A stretch of DNA of 64,000 nucleotides, taken from NCBI GenBank assembly GCA_019636535.1, contig JAHBXK010000001.1:186001-250000 (forward strand). The letters are read 5' to 3'. This DNA comes from Phycisphaeraceae bacterium (GTDB taxonomy: Bacteria > Planctomycetota > Phycisphaerae > Phycisphaerales > UBA1924). A program made the translations under genes and the position numbers. Numbering within the stretch: position 1 is the stretch's first letter; each line of letters starts with the position of its first letter. Shown piece after piece: positions 17,940 through 26,937 of this stretch. The notes below the pieces were generated by a model. That model made no database searches. It worked only from the letters and a program-made list of their open reading frames with translations, and had not been told where the DNA came from.

Positions 17940-19448
17940 ATGAACCCCGCGACACCGCACACGAGCGAGTATCACGGCGCCTTCGAAGTGGAGCAGGCGC
18001 GGTCGCTTCGTCGACGGTTCATGCAGTACTGCGTGGTGGTGATCGCGCTGATCCTTGCGTGGCGGTTGGGCGCTGCGCTGATGACGTACGGGCTGAGCGG
18101 GATGGGCGGGGCGGTCGCTTCGGCGGGGGCGAACGCGGACCAGGTGGTGCGGTGGTCGGCGGCGTTCATTCGCGCTGCGCTGTACGGGTGGGCGCTTTGG
18201 GTGAGCGCGCGGCGGGCGATCAAGCGCGAGGATCTGCTGAGGCTGGCGTTCGGGTTGATCCTGGCGTCGGGGTTTGTGGCGCTTGCGGCGAACGTGGCAC
18301 AGTTGATGGTGGCGAGCGACGGCGCTCCGCTGATTCGCGGCACATCGGCGGTCACGCTGGGGATCAGCGGCGCGATCGCGGTGTTGATCGTGCACCTGTT
18401 GGCGTGCGTGTTTCTGCCGTTCCGGCCGTCGGAGGCGGTTCGAGTCGCGGTGCCGCTGGTGGCGGCGAACGTGCTGATCACGGCGGCGTTCGGCTTCCGC
18501 ACGCCGCTGGTGACGGTGCTGACCATTCTGCTGATCGCGACGGTGGCGTTCCCAGGCATCGCGGTGTGCTGGTGGCGGTTCTCGAGGTTCCGTGAGCAAT
18601 ACGCGGTTCGGCAGATCCGCGGGCGGTACTCGGAACTTCGGCGAGAACTGGTGGATGCCAGACGGCTGCACGAGGCGCTGTTCCCGCCGCAGGTAACGGA
18701 TGGGCCGCTGCGGCTTGGGTATGTGTACGAGCCGATGCGCCAAATCGGGGGTGACTACCTGTTCGCCCGGTTCGAGCCGGACGCGAGGAGGCCGAAGCGG
18801 TTTCACCTGCTGATCATCGACGTGACGGGGCACGGGATCGCGGCTGCGCTGACGGTGAACCGGCTGTACGGGGAGATCGAGAGGCTGTTCGCGGAGAATC
18901 CGGAGACCGGGCCGGGTGAGGTGCTCGCAGCGCTGAATCGCTACGTGCATCTCACGCTGTCGAGGCACTCGATCTACGCGACGGCGCTGTGCGTGCGGAT
19001 CGACACCGAGCGGGACCTGCTGGAGTACGCCTCGGGAGGGCATCCGCCGGCGTATGTCGCGACTGCGGACGGGCGGATCGAGCGGCTGGACTCGACATCA
19101 TTCGTGCTGGGTGCCTGTCCGCCGTCGGAGTTCGATCCGGGCGTGCGGACGTGCGACTTCATGGAGGGGGACACGCTGATCGCCTATACCGACGGGGCGA
19201 TGGAAGCACGGAATCGAGAGGGACGGATGTTCGGGCTCGCGGGGCTCGAGCAAGCGCTCGCGACCTGCACGATCCGGGGCGGGCACGTGCACGGGTTCTG
19301 CCGGTCGGTGCTTGAAGCGGTGGACAGCCATCGGGCCGGTCAGGCCGACGACGACACGCTGATCGTGGAAGTGCGGCGGGCGGTGCACGTGCGTCCGCAG
19401 ACGCTGCCGGTCAGCGCGCTGGAAGCCACGGTCGCACGCGCTCGGTGA
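17940..19448 (+). CDS. membrane-bound PP2C/SpoIIE-type serine phosphatase
   Basis: A 502-residue protein with an N-terminal membrane domain (about six hydrophobic segments in residues 27-215) and a C-terminal SpoIIE/RsbU-type PP2C phosphatase. The phosphatase shows LHEALFPPQ, MRQIGGDY near residue 268, DVTGHGIAAALTVNRL near residue 294, SGGHPPAYV, LIAYTDGAMEARNREG and the final DDDTLIVEV, so the metal-binding Asp residues are in place. Such enzymes usually dephosphorylate an anti-anti-sigma factor in a partner-switching cascade. No sigma factor, anti-sigma or STAS partner is nearby. Its last 38 bp overlap the end of the convergent UbiD-family gene. Confidence 0.88.
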   Translation: MNPATPHTSEYHGAFEVEQARSLRRRFMQYCVVVIALILAWRLGAALMTYGLSGMGGAVASAGANADQVVRWSAAFIRAALYGWALWVSARRAIKREDLLRLAFGLILASGFVALAANVAQLMVASDGAPLIRGTSAVTLGISGAIAVLIVHLLACVFLPFRPSEAVRVAVPLVAANVLITAAFGFRTPLVTVLTILLIATVAFPGIAVCWWRFSRFREQYAVRQIRGRYSELRRELVDARRLHEALFPPQVTDGPLRLGYVYEPMRQIGGDYLFARFEPDARRPKRFHLLIIDVTGHGIAAALTVNRLYGEIERLFAENPETGPGEVLAALNRYVHLTLSRHSIYATALCVRIDTERDLLEYASGGHPPAYVATADGRIERLDSTSFVLGACPPSEFDPGVRTCDFMEGDTLIAYTDGAMEARNREGRMFGLAGLEQALATCTIRGGHVHGFCRSVLEAVDSHRAGQADDDTLIVEVRRAVHVRPQTLPVSALEATVARAR

Positions 19449-21609
19449 CGACGGGGTCCATCTTGAGGATCGGGGGCCAGTCTCGGACGGGCTCGCCGTT
19501 GGCGTCGTCGCCGGGCACTTTGGGGGTGGCGTCGAAGAGCAGCATGGATCGACCGGCGGCGTGGACGATTCGGGCGTCGCGGCCGGCATCGGAGTGGGCG
19601 AGCCAGTGGAAGAGGGAGAGGTCGGCGTCCGCAATATCGACATCGGGGCCGAGCGCGAGAGTGATCGCGGGGACGTGCAGCGCCACGGCGGGATCGCGCG
19701 GGTGGGTGTCGAGGAGGGTCGCGAGAGCCTGGAGAGCGCGGTAGCCGTCGCCCGCCCGACGCTTGTCGATGCGGAGCAGGAGCCAGCCGTCGGCGTGAAG
19801 GCGGGCGTCGAGCACTCCGGAGACGGAGCGAGCGAGCGCGAGGAGGGTGTTGCGCGGGGACTCGTTCGGCGCCTCGCGCGGGGGAGAGAGTGTGGGTCGG
19901 CCGGCCTGTTCGCCGTCGATCTTGCGTGTACAGTCGAGCCCGAACTTCGTGCCGACGCCGAGTCGCGGCGCAGCGTGATCGAGGATGTCGAGCGGGCCGC
20001 GGACTCGTTCGAGGTCGCGTGCGGGCTCGAAGTTGCGCGCAGCCGCGCGCAGGACCGCTTCGGCGTCGTGAATGTCCACGTCGTGATCGACGACGAAGAT
20101 CGACTTGGTCCAACTCATCTGCCCCGCGCCCCAGATTGCGTGCATCACCCGGCGCGCGTGCATGGGGTAGTGCTTCTTGATCTTGACGAAGGCGCAGTTG
20201 TGGAAAGCGCCGAACATGGGCAGGTCGTAGTCTTCGATGTCGGGGATGAGGGTCTTGAGCAAAGGGAGGAAGATGCGCTCGGTGGCCTTGCCGAGGAAGT
20301 AGTCTTCCTGCGGGGGAAGCCCGACGACGGTGGTCGGATAAACGGCGTGGCGTCGGTGGGTGACGGCGGTGACTTCGACGATGGGGTAGCGATCGGGGAG
20401 TGAGTAGAAGCCGGTGTGATCGCCGAAGGGGCCCTCGAAAACCGCGCCGGGGCCGATGGGGCCATCGGTGCGCGGGTCGTAGTTGATGAAGCCCGCGTCG
20501 GCGCTCGCATATCCCTCGATGACGATCTCGGCATTGGCGGGGATCCAGAGCGGGACGGTGCGAGCGCGGACCATCGGGATGCCCTTGCCGTTGAGGAAGC
20601 CGGCGAGGAGCAACTCGCTGATGCCGGGGGGCAGGGGCGCGGTGGCGGCGTAGGGAAGCACGCTCTCGCCGCCGAGCACGATCGCCACGGGCATGGGCTT
20701 GCCCTTGGCCTTCCAGCTTCGCCAATGGCGAGCGCCGTCGTGGTGCATGTGCCAGTGCATCCCCAAGCGGTTCTTGCCGAGCAACTGCACGCGGTACATG
20801 CCGATGTTGTGGCTGGAGGGCTTGGGGTTCCCCTCGTCGTCGGCGTGGATGGTGTGGACGCCCGCAAGGGTGATGTACCGGCCACGGAACTTCGCGTCCC
20901 AATCCGCGCCGCGGCCGAGGCCCGGAATGCCTTCGTTGACGTTCGCGGGGTAGCCGAGGGCGCTGAAGTCGCCATCGTGGGGCCAGCATCGGATGATGGG
21001 CAGGCGTGTCAGATCGACTTGTTCGTGGCGGAGTTCGACCTGCTGGCACTCGCCGCGGCCTTTGCGCCGCTTCGGCGGGGTCTTGAGGAGCGGCAAGAAC
21101 TGGCGGGCTTTGGCGATTGCGTCGAGCAGCGAGCGCGGGGGTTCGGGCTTGACGAGTTCGGCGATGCGTGCGGCGATGGCCTCGAAACCGCCGACACTCA
21201 CGGCGTCCGCCGGATCGAAGCCGCTGGCATCATGTTCGACGCGCCGAGCACCGTCCGCTACGAATCTCCTTCGTTCGGCGTGTTGCCACAACGTCCGATC
21301 GGACGGACCGGGGTTCGATTCGTCGCACCCCAGCGCCATTTCCATCCGCCGGTAGGAGCCCCATGCGTTGATCAAGAGGGGGAATTCTGAGCCGTCGACG
21401 TTCTCGAACAGGAGCGCCTGCCCGCCCAGATGGTGGAACCTCGGGTCGTTCCGCCGCGTCGATTCGCTGGGGAGGCCCACGGCCAGCCTGCGCGACTCAA
21501 GGTCGGCCATCGCCGCGACTTCCAGCACGGGGGAGACGGGTCGCGAGATCCGCGCAACTTCCCCCTTGGAGTCAAGCGCTGCAACGAAGGCACCCAGATT
21601 CGGATACAT
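19411..21609 (-). CDS. UbiD-family decarboxylase
   Basis: A 732-residue UbiD-family protein, expected to use prenylated FMN to (de)carboxylate aromatic or unsaturated acids. Family features include SALGYPANVNEGIPGLGRG, the metal/flavin region RYITLAGVHTIH, HNIGMYRVQLLGKNRLGMHW, VEGYAS-like IEGYASADAG, and EGPFGDHTGFYSLPD. At the place where many UbiD proteins read PEIVDxxLPxEG, this one reads PDIEDYDLPMFG, so part of the usual acidic set is changed. The substrate is therefore open. The protein is longer than UbiD of E. coli (about 500 residues). The start at ATG 21609 lies only 12 bp from the start of the divergent methyltransferase gene. No ubiX flavin prenyltransferase is seen in this window. 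Confidence 0.85.
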   Translation of the reverse strand: MYPNLGAFVAALDSKGEVARISRPVSPVLEVAAMADLESRRLAVGLPSESTRRNDPRFHHLGGQALLFENVDGSEFPLLINAWGSYRRMEMALGCDESNPGPSDRTLWQHAERRRFVADGARRVEHDASGFDPADAVSVGGFEAIAARIAELVKPEPPRSLLDAIAKARQFLPLLKTPPKRRKGRGECQQVELRHEQVDLTRLPIIRCWPHDGDFSALGYPANVNEGIPGLGRGADWDAKFRGRYITLAGVHTIHADDEGNPKPSSHNIGMYRVQLLGKNRLGMHWHMHHDGARHWRSWKAKGKPMPVAIVLGGESVLPYAATAPLPPGISELLLAGFLNGKGIPMVRARTVPLWIPANAEIVIEGYASADAGFINYDPRTDGPIGPGAVFEGPFGDHTGFYSLPDRYPIVEVTAVTHRRHAVYPTTVVGLPPQEDYFLGKATERIFLPLLKTLIPDIEDYDLPMFGAFHNCAFVKIKKHYPMHARRVMHAIWGAGQMSWTKSIFVVDHDVDIHDAEAVLRAAARNFEPARDLERVRGPLDILDHAAPRLGVGTKFGLDCTRKIDGEQAGRPTLSPPREAPNESPRNTLLALARSVSGVLDARLHADGWLLLRIDKRRAGDGYRALQALATLLDTHPRDPAVALHVPAITLALGPDVDIADADLSLFHWLAHSDAGRDARIVHAAGRSMLLFDATPKVPGDDANGEPVRDWPPILKMDPVVTERVRPWLPAR

Positions 21610-21621
21610 TGGCAAGAGCGT

Positions 21622-22317
21622 ATGAGCCGTGCGACGACCAATCCGTGGAAAGACCTCCCCAGCGCGGGCGTGCCGCCAGCGCACGTGAGCGCTTCGACGC
21701 GCAACTGGCCGGGGTACTTCGCGGCGGTTGCGGGGAAGCCCGCTCGGGAGACACTGCTGTGGGCGCTCGATGCCTTCGAGCGAGAGGGCGTGCCGGACGC
21801 ATCAGACGGCAAGGATGCGCCGCTGGCGGTCGATCTTGGGTGCGGCGAGGGGCGCGACACAGCCGAACTCCTCGCGCGCGGCTGGCGGGTGCTGGCGATC
21901 GACGGTCACCCGATGGCGGTGGAACTGGTGAACAGCCGGCCGAACCTGGCTAACCGCGAGCGGCTGAGGGTCAGGCTTGCGCCGTTCGAGGGGCTGCGGC
22001 TCCCCGGCGGGTTGCCGCTCAGGATGATCAACGCGAGTTTTTCGCTGCCGTTCTGTCCGCCGGAGCACTTCGAAGCGTTGTGGCGGACGATCGTGAATGC
22101 ACTGCCTCCGGGCGGGCGATTCGCGGGCCAACTCTTCGGCGATCGGGACGAGTGGGCAACACTGACCGATCGCTCACACCAGACACGGGAGCGTGTCGAT
22201 GAACTGCTTTCGCCGTTCGATGTGGAGCACTTCCAGGAAGAAGAACGCGATGGGGCGGACGCCGAGAACAACCCGAAGCACTGGCACGTCTTCCATGTCG
22301 TTGCCCGCAAGCGCTGA
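21622..22317 (+). CDS. class I SAM-dependent methyltransferase
   Basis: A 231-residue Rossmann-fold methyltransferase. The SAM-binding motif I is AVDLGCGEGRDTAELLARG near residue 70, followed by the acidic loop VLAIDGHPMAVELV. Later segments are SFSLPFCPPEHFEALW and LPPGGRFAGQLFGDRDEW, typical of small-molecule methyltransferases of the TehB/UbiE-like group. The final part, KHWHVFHVVARKR, is a common C-terminal strand. ATG 21622 is used. A longer upstream reading frame overlaps the ubiD-family gene antisense and is unlikely. The gene is followed 10 bp later by an ABC exporter operon. Substrate unknown. Confidence 0.82.
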   Translation: MSRATTNPWKDLPSAGVPPAHVSASTRNWPGYFAAVAGKPARETLLWALDAFEREGVPDASDGKDAPLAVDLGCGEGRDTAELLARGWRVLAIDGHPMAVELVNSRPNLANRERLRVRLAPFEGLRLPGGLPLRMINASFSLPFCPPEHFEALWRTIVNALPPGGRFAGQLFGDRDEWATLTDRSHQTRERVDELLSPFDVEHFQEEERDGADAENNPKHWHVFHVVARKR

Positions 22318-22327
22318 TTGATCGACC

Positions 22328-23479
22328 ATGACCACCGCCACGATCGAACCGCCGACAAGCGCCGAACCTAGACGGATCACTCCGACCGAACGGCCGGAGT
22401 TTGCGATCGACGTGACGGGCGTGAGCAAGGTCTTCGGATCGAGGCGAAGGCCGGTGCGGGCGCTGCGCGGGATCGATCTGCACGTGCCTCGGGGCTCGAT
22501 CTTCGGGCTGCTCGGGCCGAACGGGGCGGGCAAGAGCACGCTGGTGAAGATCCTGATGACGGTGATCAAACCGACGCAGTGCCGGGGCACGATGTTGGGC
22601 AAGCCGATCGGGCACAAGGGGGCGCTGGCACGGATCGGGTACCTGCCGGAGCATCATCGCTTTCCGGACTACTTGACGGCCGAGCAGGTGCTTGACCACT
22701 TCGGGGCGCTGGCGCTGGTGCCGCGATCGGATCGTCGCAAGCGGATACCCGAGTTGCTCGAACTGGTGGGGATTCGCGCGTGGGCGGGCGCGAAGGTGAA
22801 GGGGTTTTCCAAGGGCATGCGTCAGCGGCTGGGGCTGGCGAACGCACTGGTGAACGACCCGGATCTGATCCTGCTGGACGAGCCGACCGACGGTGTGGAC
22901 CCGGTCGGCCGTCGCGACATCCGCAACGTGCTGTTCGAACTGCGCTCTCGCGGGAAGACGGTGTTTCTCAACTCGCACCTGCTGAGCGAACTGGAGATGG
23001 TCTGCGACACGGTGGCGATCCTCGTGCAGGGGGCGGTGTCGTCGCAAGGGACGCTCGACGAACTGACGCGGTACAGCAGGCGGTACGAGATCGAGGTGGA
23101 GCCGGTGGCGGGCGGGGAAGGTGGTGCAACGAACGCGGGCACGCAACCGTCGGCGCTGCTGCACCGGGCGCTGAAGCCGCTTCTGGCGGGGAACGTGGAG
23201 GCCGGTGCGAAGGACGGCGTGAGTGAGTCATCGCTGGCGCTCAAGGCATCGGACGGCTCGCAGGTGCCCGTGCTGCTGCGAGAAAATGCGCTGCACGTGG
23301 CGACCGACGACGCGGGTGCGATCCAGGTGCTGATCGATGCGCTCCGCAGCGCGGGCGTGGTCATCCGGTCGGTGCGACCGGTCCGCGCCACGTTGGAGGA
23401 CTTGTTCATGCGGGCCGTGACGGACCCGACAACCGGCGAAACGCTCAAGCCCGGGGCATCTCTGGAGGACCGGCCGTGA
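22328..23479 (+). CDS. ABC exporter ATP-binding protein
   Basis: A 383-residue ABC ATPase of the ABC-2 exporter class. It shows Walker A GPNGAGKST (near residue 63), the signature FSKGMRQRLGLANAL, Walker B LILLDEPTDGVDP and the switch His in FLNSHLLSELE. After the nucleotide-binding domain comes a ~130-residue C-terminal domain (VATDDAGAIQVLIDALRSAGVVIRSVRP), common in CcmA/DrrA-type proteins. The permease gene overlaps its stop. The substrate cannot be deduced. Confidence 0.9.
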   Translation: MTTATIEPPTSAEPRRITPTERPEFAIDVTGVSKVFGSRRRPVRALRGIDLHVPRGSIFGLLGPNGAGKSTLVKILMTVIKPTQCRGTMLGKPIGHKGALARIGYLPEHHRFPDYLTAEQVLDHFGALALVPRSDRRKRIPELLELVGIRAWAGAKVKGFSKGMRQRLGLANALVNDPDLILLDEPTDGVDPVGRRDIRNVLFELRSRGKTVFLNSHLLSELEMVCDTVAILVQGAVSSQGTLDELTRYSRRYEIEVEPVAGGEGGATNAGTQPSALLHRALKPLLAGNVEAGAKDGVSESSLALKASDGSQVPVLLRENALHVATDDAGAIQVLIDALRSAGVVIRSVRPVRATLEDLFMRAVTDPTTGETLKPGASLEDRP

Positions 23480-24597
23480 TGATGCAGTTCGGGGCGGTGC
23501 TGCTGGATTCGCTGCGGCTGCTCCGCAGCCGGTATCTCTTTCGACTGACGTTGATCCTGTCATCGCTGGCGGCGGTGGCGCTCTTCGCCACGTACTCGTT
23601 CAACGAGCAGGGCATCCGCATCCTCTGGTTCAACACGTGGGAGAACCCGGAACTGCAGGCGGGCAAGCCGGGTGTTCGCGACTTCATCGCGATCATGTTC
23701 AACAACGTGTACGCGCGGTTCTGGCTGACGTGGGGCGCGATGATCCTCGCGATCGTGTCCACGGCGAGCATTCTGCCCGACTTTCTGTCGAGCGGGTCGA
23801 TCGAACTCTCGCTGGCCCGGCCGATTTCGCGGACGCGGATGCTGGCGTTCCGCGTGATCGGAGCACTGCTGTTCGTATTCCTGCAGACGTTCGTCGGCGT
23901 GCTGCTCGCGTACCTGATCATCGGCCTGAAGTTCAACATCTGGCTTGGTGGAATCCTGTGGGCGATCCCGCTGATCACGCTGATGTTCTTCTGCTTGTTC
24001 TCGTATTCAGCGCTCCTGGCGGTGATCACGCGGAGCACGCTGGCGTGCGTGATCGGCACGCTGCTGATCTGGTTCGTGCTGTTTCTGTTGCAATTTTCGT
24101 CGTCGCAACTCAACAATCAGGTTGAACAGGCCAGGGCGATGCAACGTCAGAGCCAGGCGATCGTGGCGCGCATCGAGCGGATCACGGCCGATCAGAGCCG
24201 TCCGCCGACGCCGGGCGAGGAACGCTCGCTGTCACGCGCGAAGGAACACATCGCTCGGACGCAGATCGACATCGATCGGTTCGGCCCGTACGCGTCTGTG
24301 TTCCGACGGTCGGAGTTCATCCTGCCCAAGACCCGCGACATGCAGACCATTTTGGCAAACCGGGCGAAAGTCCCTACCGGCGGCTCGATCATTTCGCTGT
24401 TCGCGGCCGGGCGGGGTGGGCCGCTGAACAACCCGGAGTTTGATTCCGACGATCTTCGCGAGCAATTGGCGGCGGCTGACGAGGCCGAGGCAGCGCTGCG
24501 AGATATCAACGTCCCGCGAAGCCTGGGAACGTCGATCGCCTCCGCGCTGTTCATCTACGGGCTCGCGGCGTTGATCTTCTCGCGGCGGGATTTCTGA
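23476..24597 (+). CDS. ABC-2 type exporter permease
   Basis: A 373-residue membrane protein that overlaps the ATPase stop: GTG at 23476 and ATG at 23479 both sit on its TGA, and a GGAGG at 23464-23468 fits either start. An N-terminal membrane segment (LTLILSSLAAVALFATYSF) is followed by a core of about five hydrophobic helices, including FWLTWGAMILAIVSTASIL and LITLMFFCLFSYSALLAVI. A long extracytoplasmic stretch (about residues 215-345) with coiled-coil character (QVEQARAMQRQSQAIVARIE) precedes a last helix at the C terminus. This topology is typical of ABC-2 permeases of the NosY/GldF-like kind. Confidence 0.87.
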   Translation: MMMQFGAVLLDSLRLLRSRYLFRLTLILSSLAAVALFATYSFNEQGIRILWFNTWENPELQAGKPGVRDFIAIMFNNVYARFWLTWGAMILAIVSTASILPDFLSSGSIELSLARPISRTRMLAFRVIGALLFVFLQTFVGVLLAYLIIGLKFNIWLGGILWAIPLITLMFFCLFSYSALLAVITRSTLACVIGTLLIWFVLFLLQFSSSQLNNQVEQARAMQRQSQAIVARIERITADQSRPPTPGEERSLSRAKEHIARTQIDIDRFGPYASVFRRSEFILPKTRDMQTILANRAKVPTGGSIISLFAAGRGGPLNNPEFDSDDLREQLAAADEAEAALRDINVPRSLGTSIASALFIYGLAALIFSRRDF

Positions 24598-24600
24598 TCG

Positions 24601-24619
24601 CGCGGCAACGCTTGCCGCG
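24601..24619. terminator. hairpin between convergent genes
   Basis: CGCGGCAA and TTGCCGCG form a perfect 8-bp stem around a 3-base loop, between the stops of the ABC permease and truD. There is no T-run on either side, so it would be a weak or Rho-assisted terminator at best. Confidence 0.4.
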
Positions 24620-24634
24620 GGCCGCACGAGTCGA

Positions 24635-26041
24635 TCACTGACCGAGGGCGCGAAGCACGACGGTCGCGTAGGCGCCGCGTGGCAACTCGAAGCGAACGGT
24701 GCGTTTCAGACGTTTGCCGAGCGATGACTCGTCGCGCTCGGGCTCGGACATCTCGAAGCGCGACGCCCGGACGACGAGGTGACGGTCGGCCTTGCCGAAG
24801 AACGGCCGGCGCAGGCCGGGGATGTGGAGGGCATCCATCGCGAGCCCCTCGGTGGAGAGCGCTGCGACGGCATGGGCGCCCCACGGCTCAGCGAGTTCGA
24901 CGCCGCGAGCGGGCATCGGGATCGTCAACGATCGCCAGGCTTCGGGCATCACGCCGGGCCCGGCGAAGACGAGTTTGCCGAACAAGTCGTCAGCGTGAAG
25001 GAGAGACTTGCCACGAGCGCTGCGCTCGGCCACAGTCGCGGTGGCTACCCCTGGGCTCGAAGCGCTCTCGGTCTCTCCTCGCGTTCTCGGATCGGCGTTG
25101 GTGTGATGAACCGAGACCTCAAGGCATTCGATCAGCCGTCGCACGGTTTCGTTCCAGATCCACGACTGGAAGGCCTCCACGCACATCTGCTGCGTGAAGT
25201 AGGGCAAGGCGGCGAAGGCATCGCGGAACTCGCCTCCCGAAGCGAGCGTCTCGATGGCCCTGCGCTCCGGACACTTTGGCAACTGTGATGCGAGATCCTT
25301 CCAATCGCCCCAGCGCTCGCTCAACATGCGTCCGAACGCCTTGACGCGCGGCGAGTCCTTCCGCGATGGGCTTGCGATCAGGAGTCCGAGCGCCTCCTCG
25401 AAGTTGCCCTTCGCAAGGTAGGCCGCCGCGAAACCTCGCTTGTGGCGTGCGGACCCGAAACGCTGGGCGCCGAAGTAGTTGATGAGGAACAGACTTCGGC
25501 CGGGCGGTTCATCGGCGGGCCGATCAGATCGCAAATCGCCGTTGGCATGATCCGTGAGCAGCGCTGCACGTCGGTCCATCTCGGCCGCGGCCTGCTTGGA
25601 CAGGTCTCGGACGACGAGCGTGAAGACGTTGGCTTCGATCGCCTCGGCGGTGATCTCGCCGTTCACGAAACCGAGTCGACGAGCCGACCATCGCGAATCG
25701 GACAGGTCTGCGGGAAGTCGGGCCGCGGCTTGAGCATCGATGACCGGCACGGTCACCACCTGCGTGGTCCGGGCGTGCTTGTCCTTCAGGCCCGCGTACG
25801 ACACCTTGCCGGCGGGCACGCCCAAGCGTTTGGCGAGCCATGACACGGCCTCGGGTGTTGTAAGTGAGGTCTTGGTGAGTTCGTAGGCGGCGTGGGTCTC
25901 GTCGGTGGCGTTCGGTCCGGTGTTTGCCAAGCCGATCGCCGAAAGACCCTCCGCGGGCCAGTTCTCTCGCACACCCGAGAGCCAGGCGGGCGTCAGCCGT
26001 TCCTGCACGTCGAAGTCTTCGGGCGTTCGTCGGATGGTCAT
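24635..26041 (-). CDS. truD: tRNA pseudouridine(13) synthase TruD
   Basis: A 468-residue TruD-family pseudouridine synthase that modifies U13 of tRNA. The catalytic segment is VSYAGLKDKHARTTQ, with Asp87 the expected nucleophile. Other family motifs are LINYFGAQRFG and MTIRRTPEDFDVQE at the start (TruD proteins begin with a similar FxVxE segment). It is longer than E. coli TruD (about 350 residues); the extra length falls partly in the region after residue 290, which is rich in Ser and Thr. It lies upstream of and opposite to the tRNA-Gly gene. Confidence 0.9.
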   Translation of the reverse strand: MTIRRTPEDFDVQERLTPAWLSGVRENWPAEGLSAIGLANTGPNATDETHAAYELTKTSLTTPEAVSWLAKRLGVPAGKVSYAGLKDKHARTTQVVTVPVIDAQAAARLPADLSDSRWSARRLGFVNGEITAEAIEANVFTLVVRDLSKQAAAEMDRRAALLTDHANGDLRSDRPADEPPGRSLFLINYFGAQRFGSARHKRGFAAAYLAKGNFEEALGLLIASPSRKDSPRVKAFGRMLSERWGDWKDLASQLPKCPERRAIETLASGGEFRDAFAALPYFTQQMCVEAFQSWIWNETVRRLIECLEVSVHHTNADPRTRGETESASSPGVATATVAERSARGKSLLHADDLFGKLVFAGPGVMPEAWRSLTIPMPARGVELAEPWGAHAVAALSTEGLAMDALHIPGLRRPFFGKADRHLVVRASRFEMSEPERDESSLGKRLKRTVRFELPRGAYATVVLRALGQ

Positions 26042-26177
26042 GCTGGGGTCTTGGCGGGCGGGGCGGGCGGGGTCGGTGGACGGCGGGACCGCGCCGGACC
26101 ATGTCGGGATGAAGAGAGAGTCGGATTGGGCGAAAGCTCGACCACCTCGACTCTGCTGCGCTATCGTCCGACCTGTT

Positions 26178-26249
26178 GCGGGCGTAACTCAATGGTAGAG
26201 TGTCAGCCTTCCAAGCTGAATGTTGCCGGTTCGAGTCCGGTCGCCCGCT
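26178..26249 (+). tRNA. tRNA-Gly (anticodon UCC)
   Basis: A 72-nt cloverleaf. Acceptor GCGGGCG pairs with CGCCCGC; the D-arm contains CTCAATGGTAGAG; the anticodon arm TCAGC-CTTCCAA-GCTGA gives TCC; the T-arm is GCCGG-TTCGAGT-CCGGT. The discriminator is T, as usual for bacterial tRNA-Gly, and CCA is not encoded. Confidence 0.96.
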
Positions 26250-26486
26250 TTGACTGAACTGCACTGGGTTGCAAGTGCTAAGTCACGAGCGCGTGGGGAA
26301 ACAGCGCCACGCACGGTCGCCCGTGCCCGACCTCGTGTTCGCGGTGTTTGGTGGGGCGATTGCCGCCTTCCGAACTGGCCGAACGTCATGGAGGGCAACG
26401 CAGCGGACTGAGCGCAGGGCGCGGGCGTCAGGCACGCGGGCCGGACGCTGCCGCCGCTCCTTCCGTTTCGCTTGTCACTTCACCAA

Positions 26487-26569
26487 AGGCCGCGGTCGGA
26501 TTCGAACCGACGAAGGCTTTCGCCAACGGATTTGCAATCCGCTCCATTAGACCACTTTGGTACGCGGCC
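26487..26569 (-). tRNA. tRNA-Cys (anticodon GCA) with a long variable arm
   Basis: An 83-nt cloverleaf on the minus strand. Acceptor GGCCGCG pairs with CGCGGCC and the discriminator is T, the tRNA-Cys identity base. The D-arm is CCA-AAGTGGTCTAA-TGG. The anticodon arm GCGGA-TTGCAAA-TCCGT matches that of E. coli tRNA-Cys, and the T-arm is GTCGG-TTCGAAT-CCGAC. Between the anticodon arm and T-arm lie 14 nt (TGGCGAAAGCCTTC) that can fold as GGC-GAAA-GCC, where standard tRNA-Cys has about 4-5 nt. CCA is not encoded. All stems pair well, so it looks functional rather than a pseudogene. Confidence 0.9.
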
Positions 26570-26937
26570 GAGATCGCCCAACCGTACGGGGCCGGTTGGG
26601 GCGGGTCAATCCTACCTCCCAGCCATGGGAATGCAAACCCAGAAGGCAACGGCACTTGGGACACGTGCAAGACGACGGACCCGAACGCCGCGGAGCCACG
26701 AGTGGGCTCGTTCTCGGGCCTGAGGCTGACTCTTGTCAGATCCCCGCCGTTTCCCGCCTGCATGGGACGCCGTCTCAGCCCGAGGACGTCCTGCAAGGTG
26801 GTCGCCAGCCGCCGCATGTGCATTCTGCGAGCCGCGGTGTGTGCCGATAGCATGGGGAGCGGATGCGCGCTGAGCCCCCGCCCTCCGCCCATGCCCCCCC
26901 GCTCCGCTCCGCACCACCTACCGCAAGGATGCACGCG
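26570..26937. other. intergenic stretch, no gene seen
   Basis: About 370 bp between tRNA-Cys and the secreted-protein gene. Open frames here are short and Arg/Pro-rich. A 6-bp inverted repeat, CCAACC...GGTTGG (26579-26600), lies just upstream of the tRNA-Cys gene. The promoter of the downstream gene should be in this stretch, but I cannot place it. Confidence 0.4.

Noticed and set aside
26178-26569. tRNA genes as attachment site of an integrated element
   Set aside because: No integrase and no repeated tRNA 3' end were seen; neighbouring genes are ordinary.
26487-26569. tRNA-Cys as a pseudogene or a mis-read Leu/Ser tRNA
   Set aside because: All stems pair, base 73 is U and the anticodon arm equals that of E. 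coli tRNA-Cys; Leu and Ser anticodons do not fit.
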